Source of the DNA: Tretioscincus oriximinensis
Taxonomy: Eukaryota > Chordata > Lepidosauria > Squamata > Gymnophthalmidae
Assembly: GCA_022410635.1 (NCBI GenBank)
Contig: JAJVDF010001202.1
Location: 15,601-79,600 of the forward strand
Reading direction: 5' to 3'
Length of the DNA stretch: 64,000 bases
The first letter of the stretch is position 1, and each line of letters begins with the position of its first letter. Below are positions 33,131 through 44,439 of the stretch, piece by piece. The notes beneath the pieces were generated by a model. That model did no database searches, had not been told where the DNA came from, and saw only the letters and a program-made list of their open reading frames with translations. Position numbers and translations under genes: made by a program.

Positions 33131-34468
33131 GTAATAGTCCAGCATTCTGTCTCACACTGTGGCCCACCAACTGCACCTGGGCAGTCTAGAACAGAGGAAG
33201 GCAAAATCATCAACTGTTCTTAATGCATTTCAGGAACCCTGCCTGTTGCTCCCCTCTTGGAGGCAGTATTAAGACATCCATTCTAATAGCTGTTTATATC
33301 CTAGGCTTCCATGAAGCCACACTAATTTTGTCTTAAAGCTATCCAGGCTGCCACCTACCACCACCTCTTCTGGAAGTCAATTTCACGGGCTGAGGATCCT
33401 CTGGGTGAAAAAATACTTTCCTTTGTCCTCACTCTTCTGCCCATCAGTTTCAAGGAGGGGCCCCTGGTCCTAGTGTTGTAGATAGGGAAAATAGTTTTTC
33501 TCTACTCACTTTATCCATCCCATGCATGATTTTATACACCCCAATTAGGTCTCCTCTCAAACTCCATTTCTTGAGGCTGAAGAGGCCCAGATGGTGCAGC
33601 CTAACGGGGGTTTGCTTACCACGTTATTAGGCTCCTTAGCTTGTCTAAGGCAGCTGGATCCACAGTATACAGACACATGTAAAGTAATTCACACAGAGGC
33701 CATAAACTTAGGTTGAGAGGCAATCCAGGAGGCTCATGGGTAATGAGACACTCCAGAACACCCTTTTGCAGGTATTATTGACTCCAGAAACAGAAGGCGT
33801 GGATCCAATTAGTGATGTCGGAAGGGGTTGTACAAAGGTGTGGTATAGAGCGGACTGGAGGTGTGCCCAGGTGGTGACACCTGTGTGACACGTTTCTCTC
33901 CTCCCAAAGGAGGTTGCAGCCTGTGTCAGGAAATGCCAAGTATGGTAAGGTTGCAAAATACAAGATTGACCCTTTCTTGACCCATGGCAAAACTATTACC
34001 TTCCAGGACCTGGAAAACTGTGACTCACTCCTCAGGAACAGAGCTAAATGGGCTTCCTCTTTGCCACTAATAGGCTAAATGGCCTTCTCCATGGCTTAAG
34101 AAAACAATGGTTTGCCCTTTTACTACCAAAGGTGTGATTAAGACCTTAAGACTTGGAGGCTCCCTTGAATGGGATATGCCCTTAGGACAGGAAGAGAGAT
34201 TTGCCTCTCTTGTTTACCTTCTGAGGAGGGGAATTTCCAAAGATTTTCAAAATTTTCCACCCAGGCCTCTCTGGAGCTTTCAAGGACCAATCTTTGTATA
34301 TTTTATATCAAATATATAAATGCCAATTGATATCTCACATATGGTTAACCCCGACAGCAGCCAAATTTCTTAACGGAGGTGGTACAGTCCCTTGATCATT
34401 CTTGTTGCAGTTTTCTGCACATTATCCAATTCCACAATATCCTTTATGAGATGTGGTGACAAGAATTG
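33131..34468 (-). mobile_element. CR1 LINE 3' portion, split by a solo ERV LTR
   Basis: CR1 text at 33,131-33,601 (GTCCAGCATTCTGTCTCACA and on) continues at 34,363-34,468 (CTTGATCATTCTTGTTGCAG, GAGATGTGGTGACAAGAATTG) after a 755-bp LTR insertion with a 6-bp duplication. Confidence 0.85.
33602..34356 (-). mobile_element. solo LTR of the class II ERV family (first)
   Basis: A 755-bp LTR with GCAGCC on both sides (33,596-33,601 and 34,357-34,362), a perfect 6-bp target-site duplication. The plus-strand start is TAACGGGGGTTTGC and the end CCCCGACA, the same frame of ends as the full provirus LTRs (35,557-36,314, 42,340-43,095), though internally much more diverged. Sense orientation is minus. 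It sits within a CR1. Confidence 0.85.
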
Positions 34469-34474
34469 TCACAA

Positions 34475-35556
34475 CAAACAGAGAAAAAAACCTACTGTGT
34501 CCCAAACCACATATAAAACAATAAACAATTCATTATAAAGATATATTTCAAACAATAATAATCAACAATATATAGTATAAAAATAGGAGCTGTCCAATAA
34601 AAGTCCAAGTAAAAAGAGTAAAGGTCCAAAAGGATCCACTATAATACAAAGTCCTGTAAGTCATACAAAGAGATGCTCAGGACGAAACGTGTGATGGTAC
34701 TTCTTCAAGATGGCCAGAAGCGTTTCGACCGGTATGGTCTTCTTCAGTGGCCTCTATAAAATACATAGTAATATACAAAGATCAAAATAATCAAATTACA
34801 GTGTATAAAAGATATATAATATCAAATAAAAAAATTATCAAATCAAAAAAACATACTCACATACAGTGTAGCATACATTTATCCAAAACAGATAAAGATT
34901 TTTGGGTAAAATCCACACAGTTATACTTTAACTGGCAGTAATTCAAAGAGTGCAATGATATACACAGTGAGAACTCGGTATATATACTGAATCTGCTTTC
35001 TATATCTCAAGGTCCTGAAGATACTTAGAGTGAAGACGAGACAAAGGGATATCAGTAATGTCATGACTGCTGGCTACATACTAACCAATAAACCAATTAA
35101 TCTCTTCATTTAATCCAAAAGGAGAGTATGTTCGTAATTTATTAATCCAGAAGAGTTCCCTCTTTTGTAAAGCTTCCCTTGTATTNTGATTCAAAATTCT
35201 CTCTACACACCAGAATTTAAACTCATTGGTTGTATGATTCATGGTTGTAAAAGTTTGACCAAAGGTGCTTGTATTCTGTTGTTTTTCAAGCAGCTTCTGT
35301 GCTCAGTCATCCTCGTTTTTACAGGTCTCGAAGTCATCCCCACATATAATTTCAGGCAAGGGCATTGAATTACATATATCACATTATAGCTGTTACAATG
35401 AAAGAAGTCCCTGACATGATATATCCTTCCATCTACTGAATTTACAAATTGCTTAGTTTGCATAGAATTATTACAGGCAACACAGTGCCCACATTTAAAG
35501 TGTCCTATAGGTCCAGATGAAAGTTTCTTATGGGATTCTGTGATCGATGCCCTAAC
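34475..35556 (-). mobile_element. Penelope-like element, left part (3' end and GIY-YIG)
   Basis: Minus strand. The 3' region contains the CACTGAAGAAGACCATACCG...CGAAACGCTTCTGG block near 34,700-34,755. The ORF piece 35,589-35,239 holds the GIY-YIG domain: HCNSYNVIYVIQCPCLKLYV, GMTSRPVKTRMTEH. Upstream it meets the ERV at 35,557 and continues at 43,096. Residues on both sides of the insertion join in the same frame (FLVR before, ASITESHKK after), which proves the two parts were one ORF. Confidence 0.85.
35551..35556. repeat. target-site duplication CCTAAC (left)
   Basis: CCTAAC occurs here and again at 43,096-43,101, directly flanking the two LTR outer ends. The 6-bp length fits alpha/beta retroviral integrases. 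Confidence 0.9.
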
Positions 35557-36314
35557 TATCGGGGTTCGCTTCCCGATATTCTGCGCCAATTAGGTAACGA
35601 AGGCAGCTTACCAAAGTTGATAGACACGTGTAACAGCAATCACACGGGAACACGACTTGGAATAGAAGCAGTCTCAGGAGGCCCACGGGTCATGGATCCT
35701 CCTGATTGTCTCTGTGCATCAACTTTTATTGACCCCATGATCAGAAGGCGTGATCAAAGATTATGACGATGTAAAAGGGGTGGGCAGACCCCATGTGGGT
35801 CAGGTGGTGACACCTGTGTGACATGTTTCTCTCCTCCCCAAGGGGGTGCATCCTGGTCAGGAACTACAAATATGGTAATGTTGGTGTGTGTGTGTGTGGT
35901 TGCTGAATGGACCCAGTTTGCCATTGTTAGCCTCTATCAATGAACTAAATTACAGGAATCAGTGACTCACCCACAGGGTCCTGGGCTTGATAGCCCTTGG
36001 TGGGAACAGCTTCAGGCAGGAATCAGTGCTAAGGATCCTGGCCAGAGTTGATAGCCTGAGCAAATATGAAGCTTCCCTTTTTCATAATAGGATCAAATGG
36101 CCCATACAACTGAAAAGGTCATTACAGCAGAGGTGCCTGGAGGACAAGGAAAGATGATATTCTCTGTTCCTGTGTGCAACTGGGTCAGGCTTGACCAAGG
36201 ATTTTTTGCAAAATTTCCCAGAGGCCTTACTTTGCCTAACCCAGGTCAATTCAGGTATATTAATATTTAATATATAAAGTCAAATTAATATATGTCCCCT
36301 GGATGATTCCCACA
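35557..36314 (-). repeat. 3' LTR of the class II ERV
   Basis: 758 bp, sense minus. It matches 42,340-43,095 almost throughout, with scattered substitutions and a (GT)n length difference near 35,885. On the minus strand a TCAATAAAAG polyadenylation signal lies near 35,725. Ends: minus TGTGGGAATC start and CCCCGATA finish. Confidence 0.9.
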
Positions 36315-36335
36315 ATCCCTTCTTTTCTTTTTTAT
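36315..36335 (-). other. polypurine tract before the 3' LTR
   Basis: On the minus strand, an AAAAAAGAAAAGAAGGGA run sits directly upstream of the LTR's TGTGGG start, as expected for plus-strand priming in reverse transcription. Confidence 0.75.
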
Positions 36336-36352
36336 TTAATGCGAGAAAGTTC

Positions 36353-37609
36353 TCACAGATCCATAGCCAATTGTTCCCTATGGCTATGGGGCAATTTTGG
36401 ATAGCAGGCTGACCACAACTTGAGGATTATAGGAACACACTGCGCACAGAGACACAATAACAATAATACAGCAATAATCAATACAATAATCTGTACAATC
36501 AACTTCACCCATTTGAGGCTGGGCAGCCAAGACCAAATTGAATCCCAAAACCCTTGGAATATAGAGGTTTCAACAGTAATGTCCTTAGATAAATCTTTCA
36601 TGTTATCAATATCCTGATCAATTTTCTTCTTGTTGTCTTCTATGTCAAAGCAACACATGTCAGCAATCTTGTTCACCCTTTGTTGTGGACAAGCAACAAA
36701 TAGTCCAGTGCTGCCCTATGATGGAGGACAGCTTGTCTGAGTTCCTGCTGTTCAGATTTGAACAGGAAAAGCGCATTTGAAGTACCATTAAGATTCTTCA
36801 GAGTCCAGCAAGCCAAAGCATTCAGATTCCTGCTATTCTTCGCAGCCAGAGCTGGAGTGCCAATGATAGAGATGGCTAAAGACAATTGCTGTACTCTATT
36901 CAATAAAGATACAGATGAATCAGAATCAGAATCTAGTATGAGACTCCTTTTGTGGTGTGTGTGTCCCAAATTAATTAAATGGTGTTTTGTGGGTAGGATC
37001 AGAGATAACTTAGAAAGACAGCATTCAGAATGGTGGAAAAGATAGGTAGGAACATAGGAGAAGGTCATAGAACCACAGGTCAGAAAGTAACCTTGAGGGA
37101 GCTGGACATACATGTTAGAAGTAGCTACTTTAATGTAGCTAGAACAACTTAATTTCAAATCAGTACCAAATTTAGGACACTGGGGCTTCTTTAAGCACCC
37201 ATAGAAGCGTAGGCAGGTGCTGTCATAGCTTAAACATTTAGGGGTATATAGGCTGATAGCACCCAATGGTGTGTCCAAGCTCGCTCAAATTTCCCCAATT
37301 TAAGTAATCAAAATATACATCAGAGCCCATAGCATGTCCATGGTAGGAGACAGATTTAAATATATCCAGTTCCTCAAGAGAAAGACAGACAGGAATTAGA
37401 CAGGTCTGGAGAATTTGATCGACCCCTGTCTGCTTGGAGAGGCAGAAAGAAGGCTGGCCCGACGACTTGGCCAAATTCTCCCATAAATTTCCTTTCATTT
37501 TTAGCAGATTTCCATTCATAACTTTTTGAATGGGCTTTTCTCCATTCATAAGAATGAATGGCAAAAGGCAATAGAGAAGCAGCACGATCTTAGTCGCTCC
37601 TCCTCCCAT
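36353..37609 (-). pseudogene. env of the class II ERV, three frames
   Basis: Three overlapping minus frames: 37,609-37,238 (signal peptide with VLLLYCLLPFIL, SU start), 37,278-36,673 (SU end, basic cleavage-like HHKR, then the start of TM including AALDYLLLVHNKG) and 36,676-36,353 (the CX6CC motif ending in MCCFDIED, then the helix, then the membrane span LIVQIIVLIIAVLLLLCLC). Two frameshifts: near 37,250 and near 36,676, the second at the first Cys of the CX6CC motif. The TM pattern is alpharetrovirus-like. In a virus Env mediates receptor binding and membrane fusion; here it cannot be made as one protein. Confidence 0.85.
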
Positions 37610-39737
37610 CCCTGACAGAATGTATCTACTTTTACGAGCTTCTCTAATCGGCCTCTAGGGGCTCGTGAACTCAGGATGCACTCTCTCAAAAACTCATTAG
37701 TAACCAATACCCCTAGCCTTGCAACAATGTTATACGATAGAAATGCTGCTGTAGAGCAGAGGAAAAAGAAAGAAAGAAAAAGGAGGAGGGAACAGAACGG
37801 AACGAGAACATGAAAAATAGTCAGAAATAAGAGGAGAAAATCTAGTAATATTCTAACGTTCTAAACCCTATGTATGAATTCAACAATTCAATCTAAAAAC
37901 ATGAAACACCTTATAAAATGCATATAAAATTCTATAAAAATATAACAAATATAAATCCTATCAATTACAGTTCTAAATCATGAAATTTGCATATAAATTG
38001 CAATACACATTAATGAAGGCACTTTAAAATTACATAAAAATTATAGTAATGAAAAATTAAACTTAATACAACAAATCAATGAAAAATCAAGCGGAACCTT
38101 TTATGTAAACAGCTGGATGGAGGATGGATCCCACCAGGAAGAAAGCTGGAAGGAGCCCTAGTGGTGATCCCAATCGTAGCCGGCGATGAAAAAGCCAAGC
38201 CGCAAAATTAGGCTCCGTGTTGCCAAGCTACAGTAAAAAAGTTTTAAACAGCCGCTTGACTTTGCGGCTTGGCTTGGCTGCGTGTGGACTGGGTCGGCGG
38301 CCGAATCACTGCTGAAATCAAATAGGGATGCTTCCGCATGGACTATTTTCTTTCACAAATTCCTCTAGACGATGAAATTAGCTCCGGAAACAGGGAAGAT
38401 GATCGGAAAAGACACCAAATGGCGACAGAAAGCAGCAGAAAGGTAGGAAAATGGTGGATCCACGTGGCAAGGTGCGAATTTGGAGAAAATCAGCTGGAAG
38501 GATCCGGATCATCTGTGATCGGTGGATCAGGGACTGGATCTGGATCTCCCGCGGGCTTTGGTTCCGATCCGAGATAACTCCTTACAAATTTGGCTGGCAC
38601 CCACAATGGACCTCCCTCGGTCTGGGCAGCTGCATAACCTCTTGGCTGAAGCGTTTCCCCACGGAGCTAGCAGAAGTCTACCCTGCTTTGCCCATATACT
38701 GCCAGATGATGGGCTTTAATATCAGCCAATTTTACTAATAGAAAATAAAACTAGAAAAGGATTACACAGGAATACACAGCATAAAGCAATTTTCCATTGA
38801 GAGAAAATTGACTGAGAGAAGAACTTCTAAAAGCAAGTTAGTGTTTCACCAAACATGAAAAAAAATAAAGAAACAGAAATCCTGGTTGTAAAAGGAGACA
38901 ACCCAAAATTAACACAGAATTACAGACACACTAGTATGTCTGTGAGTAAAAGGATCTTGAAAACAGGCTGGCCAAAACCTGTTTTCATAGAAACAGATGA
39001 AGACAATAGAGCATATAAAAGCGAGCAGAACTTAAACTTAATCACCAAGAAAGCACAAAACACCACCAAAACTTCAATTTAGCAGCCTAGGAAGGGGGTC
39101 CGCCCTCTTCCATAATTTTTGCCAAAAGGTAGAATTATTTTAAGTGGTATAGGCAGAAAAAACAGCAGAAATGAGATTTATAAAACAGAATAAGCACTAA
39201 AGCTACTAGGTTTCCATTAACCAGCTAGAAAATGGTTATACAGCAACTCAGCTACAGATAAGATATCAGAAAATAAGACAGATAGGGAATTGAAATCCAG
39301 AAACCAAATAAGCAAATAAGACAAATAAAAGATCAGGTAAACTTATGAGAAGGTTTATTACCTTACAGATAAAAGGTAGAAAAAGGGAAAAAATAGCCTT
39401 TTAACCACTGTTGACTGGAGACACCAAGAGAAAGGCTCTTATAATTTTCAGATGGCACCACTGTGCCCTGTTTCCCTTTCTAACACATGGTAAAGCTCAC
39501 CCAAAAATGGAGCCCAGGACAAAAGAACTGAATTAGGGAAAGAAGGTCCCCTCTTCTTGCCTCAAAATGGAGGATACAGCTTGCAAGAAGGGGAGGAAAG
39601 GAAAATGGCCACTACCAATTTTACCACGTGGCCAGAGGGTCCCAAATTAATTTTCTAAAAGATTTTTGCAAAGCGACAAAGAAAACAAAGCAGAAGCATA
39701 CAGGAAAAACAATACACGCATATAGTCCTATATATGT
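37610..39737. other. 2.1-kb non-coding segment in place of pol
   Basis: It lies between the protease end and the env start. I looked on both strands for RT, RNase H and integrase motifs and saw none. 37,620-38,100 is A-rich; 38,100-38,720 is GC-richer with short plus ORFs (GSGSSVIGGSGTGSGSPAGF-like, not a known domain); 38,720-39,735 is AT-rich. The segment could be a replacement of pol acquired before integration, or an unrelated later insertion combined with a deletion. Confidence 0.6.
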
Positions 39738-40459
39738 CTAATCAGGAATATGAAGTGTAGCCCCTAGTTGTTCCAAAAGGTCCATTCCAAAAAGATTGTA
39801 AGGAATCTTCAACACACAAGGCTTCAGATGAGCCCTGACCTTGTTGGAATTGGGAAGACACTGGTAGCCAGTCCTTGCTTCTACCAGCTTCCTGTGTCCC
39901 CCCAACACCAAGGAGGGAAGAAAAACCTTCCAAAGGCCAGTGGCTGGGCCACTGGGAGGAAGAAAACACTTATAAATCCACACCAGAATCCAACATACCA
40001 ATGAACTCTATTCCCCCAATTACATAATTGGCTGTGGGCCTCTCCTTTACCTTTTGTTGGAAGACCACTGCAGCTATAGGAATTTCAGGTGGATCAAGAT
40101 TCTGCTCCTCTGTACAGTAAACTGGAGGAGGAGAATCAATGGGAACAGTTACTAAATTAGCCCAGGTCTCTCCTTTAGAGATTTGCATGGGCAGGCAGTT
40201 TGAGATATTAAGCCTAACTGCCCAGAAATCCTGGCTCCACTATAGCAGGCTCTATTTTAAACCCTGCTTTGGTTGAACATGATTTTGGAAGCATCAGCCC
40301 CACAGTTCCAGGAGGGAGAGGTCCTTTGAATTGTGTCTCCACAGACACAACCTCATTGGAAAAAGAAATTTCTTTTCCCTCCATGCAGACCAAATCCAGA
40401 GAGAAAGGTTCAAGGGAATTAATTTGAGAGGATCTGTCTGGCAGCTGGGATACAGCCAC
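39738..40459 (-). pseudogene. pro of the class II ERV: dUTPase and retroviral protease, broken
   Basis: Minus frames 40,459-40,214, 40,188-39,970 and 40,001-39,738. The first two show a dUTPase-like sequence: PLPPGTVGLMLPKS, GFKIEPAIVEPGFLG, ISKGETWANLV. The protease starts at TANYVIGGIEF and has LDSGVD where family proteases have LDTGAD-type residues. Its C-terminal part reads IPYNLFGMDLLEQLGATL, the usual GRDLL-like end with Met for Arg. dUTPase in front of the protease in pro is a betaretroviral layout. Stops and frameshifts separate the pieces. Confidence 0.8.
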
Positions 40460-40569
40460 CTTCAGAGATGAGTTCCTGGGGAATCTGGTTAGGGGGCTCT
40501 CTATTTGTTCTTAGGCCAAGAGCTGGCCTGCTCCCCCGTTTCCCGAAGCCTGGCGACTACGCGAGGTCT

Positions 40570-42060
40570 TTTGGGGACACAAGGAGGCAAGGTGATTCAA
40601 ATCATTACAAATAAAACACCTCCTAGGTCTACTATCAGTTTCTTTCTTCCCTGACCCACTTAATCTAGCTCTACAGTCTTTCCATCTGTGGCCGTTTTTT
40701 TACAAAACCCACAAGAATAAGAGGTTTTATTCCCTTGCTGCATTTGATTCAAGGCATTAGTTTGCTGAATGATAGTGGAGACATTTGCCTGCTGCATTTT
40801 ATTTAGTGCGTCAGCAAGCATGTCCATTTTATAAGCATGAGTCCCTATGCTTTGGCAAGCCTTCATCATCTCGACCAGGGTAGGATCTTCCCGCCTCACA
40901 ACTGCTTCCAAGGCTCGCCGGCAGTCTTCGTTTGCGTTTTCAAATGCGAGCCTTCTAAGCACCTCTTCTTGGGCGGCAGGATCATCTACCTGACGAGAGA
41001 CAGCTTCCCTTAGCTCATCAACAAATTTCATATATACCTCTTTTGGTCCTTGTTTGACAGAAGAAAATGACTTAGTGGGGGGCCCTTTGTCAGGTACGCG
41101 CCACAAAGCCTTGATCGCGACCTGGTTGACAATGCCTAAAGTTTCAGAGGGGATTTTAACTTGATCTTTGGCCAGGGAATATTCTCCTTCTCCATTCAGC
41201 ATGTTTAAATGGAAAGCCTCAGTGGCACGGGCACGTAACCCAGCCCGAAACTCATGATCCCACAAGTTATCTTGGCCTGGCGTAAGGATTATGCGGAATA
41301 AGTCCCTCCTGTATTTCGGGAGCATACGATGTACACTCCCGAGGGACTCAATCAGACCCAACACATAGTTGGATTGGATCCCGCTCTCCTTCACTGCCTT
41401 GCCAAGATCCCTTATAATGGAAAAGGTGAGAGGCATATACTCGTAAGCAGACCGTCCATCCCTATATGAAACTTCCACGGCTGGGAAAGCAAAAAGTTCC
41501 CCTAAAGCCCAATCTGTCTCAAAAAGGTTTTTCCCCCGTTTAGCAGCTTCCTTCAGGGCTCTTTCCACTGCTCCTGTACCGGAATCAGCATTCTCTTCGC
41601 TTTTTACAGCCGAGCCTTTCGCCTCGACCGGCCGAGCTACTTCCGCATCTCTGACAGCTATCAACTGTTCAGTTGGCGCGGAAGCAGCACAAGCAGCGAA
41701 GGGTTTTAAAACTTGGTGGGAGTTACCTTCCTCCGCCAGAGCACTGGTTACAGTCTCTGATCTCGCCTTCGGATCACAGTCCTTCAGATCCGACCCATTT
41801 ACTGGGTCTTTTCATCTCGGAAGGTCTCCGTCACCTGAGAATCTCCGCCGGGCTTCCCGCCTTAAGATAGCCGTTTGGAACACTTGCCAAGTAAGTATAC
41901 TACTTTCCTTGGCCATGGATCTATTTAACAGGTCCACACCTACCCTTTCCCAGTCTTTTGCCACACTGAATAATCCTATCAGATTATTGTATAGTTCCCT
42001 TTGCTCTACCGCTTTAAGGAAACACGGAGAAGCGGCAAAAACTTTGCGAAAAAACTTCAT
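40570..42060 (-). pseudogene. gag of the class II ERV, broken
   Basis: The matrix piece starts at Met 42,060 (MKFFRKVFAASPC... WERVGVDLLNRSMA... LTWQVFQTAILRREARRR). The capsid region is 41,664-40,720 (FPAVEVSYRDGRSAYEYMPL, VPDKGPPTKSFSSVKQGPKE, YMKFVDELREAVSRQ), containing a region like the major homology region. The nucleocapsid has two CX2CX4HX4C zinc knuckles, one at 40,673-40,713 and one at 40,577-40,618. A frameshift at a 7-T run (40,695-40,701) inside the first knuckle breaks the frame. MA and CA frames are separated by another shift near 41,700. Gag would form the capsid. Confidence 0.85.
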
Positions 42061-42316
42061 TAATTTCTTTTTGCCGACTGAGATGCCTGGATCGATTTCT
42101 TTAAAAACTGTCTCCCTACCTTAATTACCTGGGATTCCAATCTCATCCCTGTCTCACCTTTAGACTTAGCCCCACCCATGAATACGTTACTACTATATTT
42201 ACCAGCAACATAGAAGTTGCACGCACCTGGACTCCCGTGAGGACGTCACGTATTCTAGGGCCACGGAGGACACACCCTGGCTGAAAACACCTGCGGCGAA
42301 CGAGTGTCTGATCAGG

Positions 42317-42336
42317 ATCACGTCGGGGGGTCACCA
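42317..42336 (-). other. primer binding site, tRNA-Trp-like
   Basis: Just 3 nt inside the 5' LTR, the minus strand reads TGGTGACCCCCCGACGTGAT. Apart from two additional C residues it equals the tRNA-Trp PBS TGGTGACCCCGACGTGAT used by avian alpharetroviruses. The extra bases could be later slippage. Confidence 0.75.
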
Positions 42337-42339
42337 CAA

Positions 42340-43095
42340 TATAGGGGTTCGCTTCCCGATATTCTGCGCCAATTAGGTAACGAAGGCAGCTTACCAAAGT
42401 TGATAGACATGTGTAACAGCAATCACACGGGAACACGACTTGGAGTAGAAGCAGTCTCAGGAGGCCCACGGGTCATGGATCCTCCTAATTGTCTCTGTGC
42501 ATCAACTTTTATTGACCCCATGATCAGAAGGCGTGATCAAAGATTATGACGAAGTAAAAGGGGTGGGCAGACCCCACGTGGGTCAGGTGGTGACACCTGT
42601 GTGACGTGTTTCTCTCCTCCCCAAGGGGGTGCATCCTGGTCAGGAACTCCGAATATGGTCATGTTGGTGTGTGTGTGTGGTTGCTGAATGGACCCAGTTT
42701 GCCATTGTTAGCCTCTATCAATGAACTAAATTAAGGAATCAGTGACTCACCCACAGGGTCCTGGGCTTGATAGCCCTTGATGGGAGCAGCTTCAGGCAGG
42801 AATCAGTGCTAAGGATCCTGGCCAGGAGTTGATAGCCTGAGCAAATATGAAGCTTCCCTTTTTCATAATAGGATCAAATGGCCCATACAACTGAAAAGGT
42901 CACCACAGAAGGGGTGCCTGGAGGACAAGGAAAGGTGATATTCTCTGTTCCTGTGTGCAACTGGGTCAGGCATGACCAAGGATTTTTTGCAAAATTTCCT
43001 AGAGGCTTTACTTTGGCTAACCCAGGTCAATACAGGTATATTAATATTTAATATATAAAGTCAAATTAATATAAGTCCCGTGGATGATTCCCACA
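42340..43095 (-). repeat. 5' LTR of the class II ERV
   Basis: 756 bp, nearly identical to the 3' LTR. Followed on its outer side by CCTAAC (43,096-43,101) and the rest of the Penelope ORF. Confidence 0.9.
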
Positions 43096-43300
43096 CCTAA
43101 CCAAGAAATCCTTAATGTTTTTACTCCTTTTATAGGAGAATATAGGATTATGAGAACAACCAGGAACATCACCAAGCAGGTGCCAGTGTTTCAATATAAT
43201 CCTCTTAATATCAGCCGTGTACACATCGACTTTGATGGGGATATACATGCTCTTGTTCTTCACTACTTTCTTCGTTTTAGTAGAAAAAGTGAATAGCACA
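43096..43300 (-). mobile_element. Penelope-like element, right part
   Basis: The minus frame reads IILKHWHLLGD, SYKRSKNIKDFLVR, the segment that directly precedes the Cys-rich linker of the piece left of the ERV. It thins out near 43,250-43,300, and the RT itself is missing. Confidence 0.85.
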
Positions 43301-44439
43301 GCTATTGAGAAAATAGTTCCACCAAAGGAGCTGAAACAAAAGATAGCAATTTCCAGAAACTGCTCCCCTCCCCAAGGGTAAAAGTTGCTATACTTCTTAT
43401 TCCACACAGTCTGCACAGTAAAACAGAACGTTTCTGAGGGGGAGGGGTTAAAGGAAAAAACTGGTGAAGAGGACAATTCAATGGTTTTAGCATAGTTTCA
43501 TGGCATCAGTTCAAATGCAAGCATCCAGAAGCCTCAGATTTCACCAGCAGCTTTTAAGACTGCCACTAAATACAAAAGTAATCCTTACATATTTTTCAGT
43601 CCTGTATACTGCACAGTCATATTGCCACAGAGTCTAAACCACAATGTCTCTGCCTTGTGTTTCTAAGGCATGAGTTCAGCTGGCAAAATAATCTAGAAAG
43701 TTGTCAGCTAAAATACAAAGCAGACAGCTTCCAGCTTGCTAAAACCCAAGAAGGCATTCAAACCAGTCCCTAAGAAATAGCTCACACCTCAGAATTCTCA
43801 GCCAAACTTCCTTAAGCAGCAAAAACAAAACTTCCTGCCTTCACAGGAAAAAAGCTGGCATTTTAAATCCAAGCCTCAAAATGACTATGACAGGCAAAGA
43901 TTTAACTCTTCAGAAGCCAATCTACTTGGAAATTCCTGAAGCAGCACAATATGTCACAATTTATACTCCCTCTGCACATGATAATAATACCCATTTAATC
44001 TTGCATAAAGTGGATTTGCAATCAAAGAGTGTTTTCCCTGCCCTTGTCATTGTAAAACACCCACAAAGTAGCCCCAGAGCAGCAGGAAAAGAGGGGGGGG
44101 AAAGTGGCAGGAGTGAAGAGAAGCTATACCCTTCAAAGCTGCAGAAAAAGGACATCTACTTAAAAATCCCTCCTAGAAACTTTCTGCCAGAAGCCTCTCA
44201 ATATTAAATAAAATTCTGACAATAACAAGAACAGCATAAAGGTGTTACTTTTAAATCCAAACCTACTCAACCTCATTACCATAAGCTACAGAGATCAACA
44301 ACCATTGCTGGCAGAGATCTGGCTATCAAAACCCTCATATATCTTGAGTTCCCTCCAGCAGTTTATCATGCCAAAGTAACTGCTCCTCCCTCTGCCTAAG
44401 AGACTATCAATTTAGTTCTAGCCAACTATTGGTAGCTAA
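43301..44439. other. PPP1R37 intron, unclassified
   Basis: I recognise no repeat family or gene. A 108-codon open frame at 43,881-44,207 has no recognisable domain and no splice context. A G8 run lies near 44,093. Confidence 0.4.

Larger units (their letters stand above)
35557..43095 (-). mobile_element. class II ERV provirus (gag-pro-env, no pol seen)
   Basis: Minus strand, 7.5 kb. Order: 5' LTR (42,340-43,095), PBS (about 42,317-42,336), gag (42,060-40,570), dUTPase/protease (40,459-39,738), about 2.1 kb non-coding, env (37,609-36,353), polypurine tract, 3' LTR (35,557-36,314). Flanks show the perfect 6-bp duplication CCTAAC, and the element interrupts a Penelope-like ORF. The PBS and Env transmembrane type point to alpharetrovirus-like ancestry, the dUTPase within pro to betaretrovirus-like ancestry; both are class II. 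No RT or integrase motif is visible. The frames are broken, so this is an old genomic copy. Confidence 0.9.

Noticed and set aside
43881..44207. 108-codon plus-strand open frame
   Set aside because: No recognised domain, no splice context and no similarity to neighbours; such frames are expected by chance in this composition.
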